Below, piece after piece: positions 8,928-17,568 of a stretch of DNA of 33,406 nt. A model generated the notes under the pieces. The model did no database searches. It was given only the letters and a program-made list of their open reading frames with translations, and had not been told where the DNA came from. The stretch spans positions 1 through 33,406 of the forward strand of contig JAKSYS010000684.1 in NCBI GenBank assembly GCA_022925895.1, in the 5' to 3' direction. The position numbers and the translations under genes were made by a program. This DNA is from Fragilaria crotonensis. Taxonomy: Eukaryota > Bacillariophyta > Fragilariophyceae > Fragilariales > Fragilariaceae. Each line of letters begins with the position of its first letter. Within the stretch, counting starts at the first letter, position 1.

Positions 8928-9756
8928 CTCCTCGGCAATAAAGAGCAGATGGAAGCATTTCCTGAAAACATCACGAATCTGCTCACGTGAAGGGGATTTT
9001 GCATTAATCAAAGCCGTCGCCAATTGTTTCCTACCTTCTGTGACATTACTTTGAGTGAACGACATCTCATCAACATATTTTTGTTCAAGAAGATGTAACA
9101 CCACAGCGACCACAGTAAAGATTCCGCAGTCGTATCCATTGTTCTGCCGAGGACAGTCTTTGTTCTACTGTGCGCGTTGAAGCACGTCAACATCTGACTG
9201 GTGTAGGGACTGATATTTGGCTTCAGGAAGAATGTAGAACTTAAAGAAGAAGTTGACCTTCTCGACAATTTCAGCAGCAGTGCTGGAACGATGAATTCTC
9301 TTTCGGGCGCGCTCCTTAGAGTCATAGAAACACACGTTTACGAAGAATTTCGGATCATTTACCGAAAAGTTGAAGCATGCCACAAAGAAATGTCCGGGAC
9401 TACAATCAGGTGGCCCCCCAAACAATTGGAATAATAAGCCTCTGTGGGACATCCTCGATGTTTTCATTGAGAATATTCTTGAAATCACCGTCCTTGACAT
9501 GGTATTTGAGAATATTCTTGAACTTTGCGCAAATCTTGTGAATGTGATTCTGGTATGCTTTCCAATCATTCTTTGTTCTCGCTTGTTCCCTTTTAATTGA
9601 GGCAGTTAGATTCATTGATGAGATAAATACCTCTGCACCAAGACTACCCAGCAATGGTTCAACATCAGGTACTGTATGTGACGATGACGAGTCAGGCAGT
9701 AAAGTTGTAAGGTTGATGATGTAGTCAAGAAGAGCAGTACTGAGAAAATCTCTTTT
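8865..9756 (-). pseudogene. Ulp1-like (C48) cysteine-protease pseudogene, probably from a DNA transposon
   Basis: Reading the minus strand, one frame (9756 down to about 9412) gives a helical, charged protein segment. A frame change at a run of six C (9413-9418) leads to a second frame. That second frame carries GHFFVACFNF (candidate catalytic His), VCFYDSKER (Asp), then a single in-frame TAG (9165-9167), then CPRQNNGYDCGIFTVVAVVL. The Q-N-x-x-D-C-G-x-F block is the hallmark around the nucleophilic Cys of Ulp1/SENP proteases, and the H-D-(Q)-C order and spacing fit. The frame ends at 8865. So there is one frame break and one nonsense codon. The coding trace may extend upstream to about 9943 in yet another frame (PADPRFGVVIKPSARSEFACLKK). 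C48 domains are common passengers of Mutator-like, Zisupton and other eukaryotic transposons, so a transposon origin is inferred. No transposase is seen. Confidence 0.7.
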
Positions 9757-9801
9757 TTAGACATGCAAATTCACTTCTTGCCGACGGTTTGATGACAACT
9801 C

Positions 9802-10044
9802 CAAAACGGGGATCTGCAGGAAACAACTGAGACTTTGAAATTTGCGCATGACAAGAAGGCTTTCCTCGTAAAGACAACATTGCAAAGTTTGGTTCGAGGG
9901 GAGCGAGTGGTGCTGACAGATGAGAGTGCAAAGATTTTTCCATTCTCTGTGTTCGATGCAGTTGCCTCCGACAATGAAGTCAACGCTACTGTGTATGAGG
10001 CAGTACGTGGAACACTGTTGTCTTTCACACCTGAAATTTGGTAG
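9802..10044 (+). other. Short open frame of unknown meaning
   Basis: A plus-strand frame open from 9796 to the TAG ending at 10044 encodes a protein-like stretch (about 80 residues, e.g. KAFLVKTTLQSLVRGERVVL and GTLLSFTPEIW). It has no upstream ATG; the only start-like codon is TTG at 9835. I recognise no family. It lies opposite the possible 5' part of the Ulp1-like relic and may simply be its shadow, or a fragment of another old element. Confidence 0.2.
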
Positions 10045-10305
10045 CACCACCACAATGACATCATGGATGAAGAACCTATTTATGCAACAGACCTCTCTAA
10101 TTGAAAACTATGACCACCGTCAACATCATTCATAAATGAAAAGTTCTGAATAATGTAAGTGAGATGTGAACACATTGGAAATGAAATGTTTGAGGAAAAT
10201 GTGATGGCAATGATGCTCATTTTGATGTCTTCTACAGGACGGGGTACCATTCATTTCGTGGGAAGTGAAGATGGCAGGCGTGGAAATTGGAATTTGGGAA
10301 ATGTT

Positions 10306-10453
10306 GGACTAAATTGTAAATTGTGGGCAAAAGAAATGGACTAAATTGTAAGTGCAAACGTATTTATACTTCATAGTAAAAAGCGACATTCTATTATAGT
10401 AAGTCATTGTACTACTTTGAAAAATCTTCTTTAAATAAAGGACTAAATTGTAA
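10306..10453 (+). repeat. Three copies of GGACTAAATTGTAA
   Basis: The exact 14-mer occurs at 10306-10319, 10338-10351 and 10440-10453 in AT-rich DNA directly upstream of the piggyBac-like element. Its function is unknown. Confidence 0.7.
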
Positions 10454-10505
10454 TTTTCCCTAAGTTTTATGGATATTGCTATTGTACATCATGTTAAAAC
10501 TATGC

Positions 10506-10520
10506 AAACACCTGTCTTCT
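10506..10520 (+). repeat. 15-bp direct repeat flanking the piggyBac-like element (left copy)
   Basis: AAACACCTGTCTTCT. The same 15-mer is found at 12361-12375 immediately outside the other end of the element. Confidence 0.85.
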
Positions 10521-10527
10521 TCCTTAA

Positions 10528-12357
10528 CCCCAGACATTTCTGTCCTACCGGGTAGGACAAAAAAAATTTGATTTCCCAATTGCCGAACCCATTTTGTCCT
10601 CTGGTGGATTTAGCAATAGGACAAAAAGTAACCTTAAAATCACGGGTTAATAGAGTTTAACACGGCGAGTGCTGTTTTATGTCAATAACAACCCCGTAAT
10701 CGGGTTGGCTTACTCGCTGTATGTCACGGATCGGGCTGTATGACTTACTGTACGTTGCCATTGTTATTGTCTACAGCTCTGCGTACTCAGATTTAACGTC
10801 AGAGCATGGGATCAAACGTTACTTCCAATTACATAATCCACATAGTCTTGGCAGCAAGTTTTAGCAATAAGGGCCACCGTTACGTAAAAACAATTCACCA
10901 AAACGAGAAATTTTGACTTCTTGTTCATGTAAAATGTTCGTCCCCAGCGTTACGTAAAAAGCAGACCACAATACGAAAACATCAAGTCGACTGGAGTCAA
11001 AATAGGAATCTTGATGTGAAACACAGATGTGTTCCAATCATTCCATCCTGGTCGTACTGTGTACTGGGTACATCTAAAGATAGGGTAAAGTTGTACGAAT
11101 CGGAATCAAAAAATATTAGATCGTCGCTCATCGGAATGCGACAATGACGACCATTTTGACAATGTTCCTCATGTGGAACCACCACACAACACCGCACTAG
11201 CATCGATCGTTGTTTCTACGGCGCATGCAACGGTAGAAACGACGTCTTCATCTGATGATCCTCTGGCGAGAAAACCACGTTGATGTTTGATCCCAGCACT
11301 GACAGTAGACAGTAGCATCTGTCAAGCAGAGCCAATTAAACGCGCACATAGTAGACATACCAGAAGGAATCCAGAATCTTGAATTATTTCGAGGAAGGGT
11401 TGTGTTTTTCGCGGATCAACGAAAACCTCAGCAGATTTTCATTGATAATGGGATATGAGGCGCATCTGAGTGATTTCCAGAAAGTTTTTGGGGACCTGTT
11501 TTTGTACGTAACGGTGATAAAATGGACCCTCGAAAACGAAAAGGTTTTCGTTTTCGTGAAATGTAATTACGTGACGGTGGCCCTAACAAGACCGAAAAAA
11601 GCAAAGCACGACTTGTTTTTTACAAACACACCCGGAGATGATAAAAAACTAACCCGGATATTGTCAAGATTTGGCGTTGTTTGGCGTCGACCATGGCAAA
11701 AGTGCCTGTTGTGCAGTCACTTGAAGCCGGACAGCAAGAAGGTGATTGCAAGACCAAAAAGGTGGACAAGACAAGAGCCTTTTGATGTGATTGAAAGGGT
11801 TCTTGTTGATGTTTTTGGGGACAGGGGACATGATCATTGTGAAGTTGATATTTGACATGGCAATTTAACACGTGAAAATCTCAAAATTGACGAAAGTGCT
11901 GATTGTGCAGCCATTAGACGCCAGACCACAAAAAAGTGATTGCAATACCCACAAGATGGTTATGACAGGGCTTTTTCTTGTGATAGAAAGTGGTGTTGTC
12001 GGTAAATTCAGAGATAGCAGTCATGATCATTGTGAAGATGAGATTTAACACGGGATTTCACCACATAAAAATCCGAAGATTGATTTTTGTACGGAGAATT
12101 TTGGGATAATTTGTCCTTTCAAGAGCGATCAATTTTAGGACAAATCGCATTTCGACGACCACAAAATAGGGCTATCATCACATCAACGTATTTCCACCAT
12201 TTTTAGGACAAAATGCAAAAGAAGGACAGTTTTAGAAAGGTAATGAAGTCAGCAACAAGATGTACGACTATGATTTTGTTGGTTTTTGAAATCTGGAGTT
12301 AGCGAGTGTCGCCAAAATTTGTCCTCTTTTTTGTCCTACGATTTCTCATGTCGGGGG
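10528..12357. mobile_element. Non-autonomous piggyBac-like DNA element (1830 bp)
   Basis: The left end reads TTAA-CCCCAGACAT and the right end, inverted, reads TTAA-CCCCCGACAT. This gives a TTAA duplication (10524-10527 and 12358-12361) and CCC-starting inverted termini, both hallmarks of piggyBac. Homology continues inward: GTAGGACAAAAAA occurs in both subterminal regions, shifted by a few bases. No intact transposase is visible. The longest open frame inside (11379-11855, plus, with no ATG at its opening) has no recognised domain. The interior has an imperfect 194-bp tandem duplication and repeated TTTGTCCT motifs near both ends. A rival reading takes the 15-bp flanking repeat as the target duplication (see findings). 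Confidence 0.65.
11697..12073 (+). repeat. Imperfect 194-bp tandem duplication inside the piggyBac-like element
   Basis: The copy beginning CAAAAGTGCCTGTTGTGCAG at 11697 is matched by GAAAGTGCTGATTGTGCAG at 11892. Shared downstream landmarks are GTGATTGCAA and CATGATCATTGTGAAG (11829 and 12022). The copies are clearly diverged, so the duplication is old. Confidence 0.6.
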
Positions 12358-12360
12358 TTA

Positions 12361-12375
12361 AAACACCTGTCTTCT
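12361..12375 (+). repeat. 15-bp direct repeat flanking the piggyBac-like element (right copy)
   Basis: AAACACCTGTCTTCT, abutting the right TTAA. It is identical to 10506-10520. Confidence 0.85.
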
Positions 12376-12808
12376 ATCGCGTGAAGCAATTAGGCACGAC
12401 TGCAATACACGTGGTAAAAAGCGCATATGCATAACTTCCACTTCAGATTGGTACTACAACATACTATCTGTCTAATCTGTATTACTCCGTACTCCGTACT
12501 GTACTACATGTACTAGTACCGGTCGGAGGACTAGTAGAAGTAGCTACATGTGTAGTACGTCTACCAGGTACGGCGTAGAGACCTACATAAACTTCAAATT
12601 CTAATCTTTTTTCGTGTTTGGGTCTGACGTCGAAGGATTGTGCACAACTGTCTCCGGTACAAGTGCCATCGTAGGCCTGCATTGACCATCTTTTTAAGAC
12701 ACCTGGACCTATCAAGTTATATATTCTCCTTGTCGGGTTCGCGTCGTCGAATAGCCTAATCCGCTCAAAGGAGTGTAATCGATTGTTAAAGCGATAACGA
12801 GAACGATC
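12376..12808. other. Upstream region of the RING/TRAF gene
   Basis: No gene is seen. It contains a GTAC-rich patch (12480-12580: repeated CCGTACT, TACATG, CTAGTA) like those at 8020-8075 and 24540-24665. A TATATTC sequence about 90 bp before the start codon is a weak promoter hint. Confidence 0.4.
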
Positions 12809-15800
12809 ATGTCGGATCAGGATGTGGAGCTTCCCACAAGACAGCCAACCCGCGCCGCAGAACAGGGACGTGAACCAGAATCAACTCTAGTCGGAAGTGT
12901 TTTTCTTACAGAAGGTGGAAGAAGCGAGCCTGACGATGATAGCAATCCTCCAAGATCATACGAGCACTCCGACCCCACTCCAGCCCTTCCGGCGTCTCAG
13001 CAGCGGCCTCCTAGCAGTGAATTAGTACCGGAACATGAGCAACCAAGATCAATCTTGTTGCAACCTTCCGCGCCGTGTCAACAACAGTCAGATGCCAATC
13101 AACAAACACAGCTGCCTGATACAAGTGCAGAACCATCTGCTTCAGGCGTCTCAACTTCATCATCGATTCCAAATGCAGCTCAAGAAATCCATATGCCTTC
13201 TTTGCAAAGCGAAACAACAACACTGACAGCCTCAACTCCGACCATGTTGTCAAATGTACCTCCCGGGGAAAGGTCACAGCGTCTGCCTATTTCACCGTCC
13301 CATACAGAGCCAGCAACAGTGAGAGACACAACTACTTTATCAATTCCAAATCAAGCTCAAGATGAACGAATCCAACAAACAACACTGATTGCGTCAGCCC
13401 TGACGGCAATACCAGGTGATGGTCGAGATGAACCAACTCATCTTCGTTCTGCATCACCAGAACCCAACGCAGGGAGTGACTCAAATCCAGCGCCACTTCC
13501 ATCTGCAACCCAAGATGTACAAATACAGTTGCCTTCTATGTCTATAGCACACGCTCCAGGGAATGACACAACGTCAACGTCCAGTTCAACTGCTGTCGAC
13601 GATGCTCAAAGCCATTTGACCCCGATGCAACTCGAACCGACATCAGGAAGTGTTGCACCCTCAGCATCAATTTCAAATACCCCTCTGTCAATTTCTAATG
13701 TTCAGACTCCACAGCAGCAACCTGATCAATCGCTCCGCACTGAGGGCGTCAGGATTACGAGACAGGGATCGACACTTCGTGTTTCCTTTCATCAGCAAAG
13801 CGAAAACGCGGGCAATAATGATCCCACGTCGTCCAACATATCGTTTCCCCAGGTACAAGAATTTCATCGGTTTCGGGAGGAGCAGCGACGGCTTGCGCTG
13901 CTGGCCGCAGAGCGGAGGGCTGCCATGAACGGATGGCACAATACATCCGATGCCGACCTCCGAGCATCAGTCCCTCCACCTGTAGCAGCATCGGAAACTG
14001 GAACGGAAAATGTCACATCGACAGTGGCACCTCAGCGCAGGGCAGGAATAGATGATACCGGTGCTTCAATTGGGGTTACAGACGGAGCAGTGAGAGACGA
14101 AAACGCGGATTCAGCAGCTACGCCTGCTACGGGTGGATCAGGGAACGTGAGGCGCATCACAATACGAGGCAATCCGACTGGGCAGAGTATCTCCATTATT
14201 CAAAATAGTGGTGGAGGACCGAGCGTGCTTATGGCCCAAAATCCCGGCGCCACGCATCGTACCCTTCGAGTACCTCCAGGAGCTCGGCAATTTTCTGTTC
14301 CAGTTGGAGTGGGAGCAAACATTCAAATCCGCGGCGGTGCATCGCAACAAACTCAGAACAACAACCCAAACAACCCAAATGTTATCCAACGTGTCCCGAT
14401 TCCGCGCCTTGAGGCCCAAGTCATACCCACCAGCGCTCACGACCTCGCCGCCGGCGCGAACGACAACGATGACGAGCAACATGACAATTATCGATGTACC
14501 ATTTGTTATGAATTCTTTGTGGATCCTTCCTCCTGTGGCAAATGCTCCAGTCGCTTTTGTCATGCGTGTCTGCTACGGGTTGCCACCACTAGAAGTTCCT
14601 CCAACTCGACTTCCAGCAAGTGCCCCGCTTGTCGAGCCATATTGACTGTCGATGATATTGTACGTGATGACGCACTAAGGGGAGGAATTGAATGCCGCGA
14701 ACCTGCAAGTTCTCTGCAGTTATCGCGGGTGTGACCAACGCTTGCCGTCAGCGTCAATGAAGGAACATGAACAATCCTGTGATTACATGCCAATGCGCTG
14801 CAAGAATGCAACAATGGGGTGCCCATGGAATGGAGTTCGGAAAGATCTTGCGCATCATCTCTCACGGCATTGCGCTTTGGAGCAGGTGGCTGGTTTTGTG
14901 GAACAATATCGTCAAACTCGTGCTGATCATCAAGCTGCCATTATTGCATTACAACGAAGTCAAACCATGAACACTCAGCTCACAGAAGTTAACTCAGGCC
15001 TGATGCGGCGTGCGCTACCTTCGCCGACAAATATCTTTGACGTGCTCAATCTCGTCTATACATCATCATGCACGACATCCTACTTTCTATTTACATCGGA
15101 TATCTGGCGATTGTTTCTGGTTCAACAGGGAGCTCAAGAAAGTCGTGCCGTTGTATGCAACTTCTTATACATGCTACCCACCGTCCTAAATGTAACTCGC
15201 GTAAGTGACCCGGAGCAGATCAACTTCAGATACGAACATTCCTTCAAGAACTCATGTTTCTCCTATTTATCTTTCCTTAGACTGCTGTTGGTGGCTACAG
15301 ATTGTTGCTTACGGTCAATACTGAACAAGATCCTCAACTGTGGGTGGGGAACATGGAACTTGGTGTTCTGTCCATCACTCCGTTCCTTCTGCTTTTAACG
15401 GCTGGACTGTGCTTTCTTTTGGATGGCCAATCGTCAATGAAGTGGTCAACGTATAAATACTTTGGATTGTGGGAGCGCAAGGTGCTTCGGGACATGTCGA
15501 CTTTGGCGTTTCTGCTTATCAATCTCGTTGTGGTAGAATGCGACGATTCAGGTTCTGCTGCTGTTTTCCTTTGGATGTGTGTCCTTGTGGCAACCTGCTG
15601 CTTCCCACCCATTATTTTGACCATACTTGGTTTGGCCGGCGGCATTGCTGAGCCGAATCCGCATCAAATCGTCGGTGCTGGTCGAAGCGCGTGCGTAGTA
15701 CTGTTTGCTCTACGTCATGCCGCTGTTGCCGCTTTTCTTGGTATTGCACCAGCCATTGATGGTGCGATTTTGTCTCAGCTCCTCCGGCGTAGCTTTACCT

Positions 15801-16150
15801 TCGTGGTGCGGTACGATCTAGTTCCTGTATCAGATGGAATTTGGTCTTCTCTTTCAAGCGCGTATCTGTTTGGCTTTCTGGGAGTACGATTTGCTATTTG
15901 GGCAGTTGAGTCGCAGTTCGATACACTACCTATGCTTACGATTATTGCTACTGTTGCCTTCCTTCTGGTTAACTTCATCGTGCACCAGATGACTCGACTG
16001 GGGATCACAATCGGTATTCTGGTGTATCGAGAAGGTCGAGGTAATGTTCTACCCAATCAGTTGGGAGTCCGGAATGCATTCAGTCTCTCAGGGACACTAT
16101 CGTTCTGCATGTGGTGCTCGATTTTATTGGTGTTGGCGGTGACATTCTGA
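12809..16150 (+). CDS. RING and TRAF-type zinc-finger multi-pass membrane protein, candidate E3 ubiquitin ligase; one frame break
   Basis: ATG 12809 opens a long Ser/Thr/Pro/Gln-rich, probably disordered region (residues 1-560). A RING follows at about 563-616: CTIC-x9-CGKC-x4-CHAC-...-CPACR, in which the usual His position is Cys. One surplus nucleotide near 14690 moves the reading frame. The next frame continues directly with NAANLQVLCSYRGCD and a TRAF-type zinc finger (C...C...H...C, ending DLAHHLSRHC). An 80-nt GTAAGT...TTAG intron (15201-15280, phase 0) then joins cleanly to a last exon with about seven hydrophobic helices (LGVLSITPFLLLLTAGLCFLL, LPMLTIIATVAFLLVNFIVH and others). Omitting the extra base, the product would be about 1086 aa. 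By family, RING proteins recruit E2 enzymes and membrane-anchored ones act at the ER, Golgi or endosome. Whether the frame break is real, an assembly error, or bypassed is open; no intron that would remove it is visible. Confidence 0.7.
15201..15280 (+). other. Spliceosomal intron of the RING/TRAF gene
   Basis: GTAAGT donor, pyrimidine-rich CTTTCCTTAG acceptor, 80 nt. Removing it joins ...LPTVLNVTR to TAVGGYRLLL in phase 0 without a stop. Confidence 0.85.
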
Positions 16151-16595
16151 TCCCTTGAGTTGAAGAAAGTCAACATAACACCTAACCCAGACGCTGGTAC
16201 TTAAGAAACATTTCATTTTCATGATTCATGACCTTGGTTTGAAGCAGTAATGCACTGTGCAGTGACGTGCTCAAGGGTGAATCAAGGGTGTTCCCCACCA
16301 CATAGTATTACTGCACCGGTGTTCGGATTGAAGGAGACATGCATGTAATGATTGTTTTCTGGAGCCTGTAATATACTTAAGCCCATGCGTGTTACATACC
16401 AATCGTAACCTTGCCCGCAACAGGATTAGTCTCGTGCGGCGTGAACAAGTAAAGTTGGATCAGACTGTTGTTCCAGTCTACTTCGATTCCTCCATAATTT
16501 GCTTGAGCCTTACACACGTGCAGCGCTTCGTAGCAGGACTTCTCACCCGATGCAGTAATGTTGGCCCGGGGAACCAGTTCTTCGCCTTCTGGCAA

Positions 16596-16724
16596 GCAAT
16601 ATCCCCAATCGCCCGACAAGTAGTTCTTCTCAGAATCCACCAAGGTTGCGCACCAGGGCTTACTTTCGTTCGCCGTGATACAATCATTGTACTCAACACC
16701 TTCATACTTGAAGGGGAATTTGCA
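16596..16724 (-). other. Fibronectin type II domain coding segment
   Basis: The translated segment has four Cys in FN2 spacing (CKFPF...NDC...WCAT...WGYC), with the typical aromatic residues F-P-F, Y-x-x-C, W-C-A-T and W-G-Y-C. FN2 modules bind collagen-like or choline/phosphate-headgroup ligands in animals. Here it may anchor the phosphatase to an extracellular matrix or glycan, which is inference. Confidence 0.75.
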
Positions 16725-17496
16725 TTCGTGTTGATAGATGCCGTCGCCTGCAGTATCAGCAGATCGAATCTTTAGTCGATTCGCATTCGGATCTGGGTAA
16801 GGAAAGTTCCTGTCGATCCCGCTGGCTGTAACTTCGTAAATGACTTGCGACCGGCCATAATCGTCAGCGGCAGGCATTTTCTTGGCCATCACGTCACCCC
16901 ATTGCATATCACCTGATATTATAATAATATTTTCGGCGAACCCATCGCTGATGGCGCGCTGAAGAGATCGCAGTAATCGCAACCGTTCTTGAGGAATCTG
17001 ACTCCAGCTTTCATATTTGGTCCCCAAATGAAGCTCTGTCTCTTCGAGCTCAGCAATAGCTTCGTAGAAAGTCTTGTTGTCGTTGGCACAATAAGAGTCT
17101 ACATCATTGAAGAGTTGATCGGTTGGTTGCATGACCTGCATACCAGTGCCAATGACTTTGACCTTGGACTTTTTCTTTAGCTCGTGTCCCAACCAATTCC
17201 ATTGTTCCAGGCCTAAGACAGTTGAGTTGGCACCTTGACAATATCCCTTATCCTTGAACGTTGGGGATCTGTGGTAGCGTACATCTAAGAGGATTAGGTG
17301 AACACCATTGGTATCGACCTCGTCGGGCTTACTAAACATTACGGAGGAGTAGACACCCTTTTGTTGATTGGGTCCCAGGGAAGGATGGCGAGGATCATCA
17401 CTAGGTAGGTTGAACCAATACGCGAACTCATCTTGAGCAAGCTTGTGGCACTGATATTCAGCTCCAGCGTTATCAACACTAGCGTCGTGACTGTCC

Positions 17497-17568
17497 CTGA
17501 TACCGTTTAAAGGATCGGGGCATTAGCGAAGTCCAACCTTGCACACAAAATGACATTTGGGAACTTAC
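17497..17568 (-). other. Spliceosomal intron of the PhoD-like gene
   Basis: On the minus strand the intron is GTAAGT...ATCAG, 72 nt, phase 2. It joins ...IPTTGT-W to DSHDASVDNAG at exactly the point where the PhoD family has its W-D-D-H motif. Confidence 0.85.

Noticed and set aside
10680-10780. Possible tRNA-like fold
   Set aside because: Only a 5-bp hairpin (AACCC/GGGTT) is seen; there is no T-loop or acceptor stem.
11379-11855. 158-codon frame inside the piggyBac-like element as its transposase
   Set aside because: It has no ATG at the open start, no DDD-type motifs and it overlaps a tandem duplication; a transposase reading could not be supported.
14659-14708. GTACGT...AG as an intron that would cure the RING/TRAF frame break
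   Set aside because: Any acceptor before the conserved LQVLCSYRGCD leaves an intron of about 25 nt or less, and later acceptors delete conserved TRAF-finger residues.
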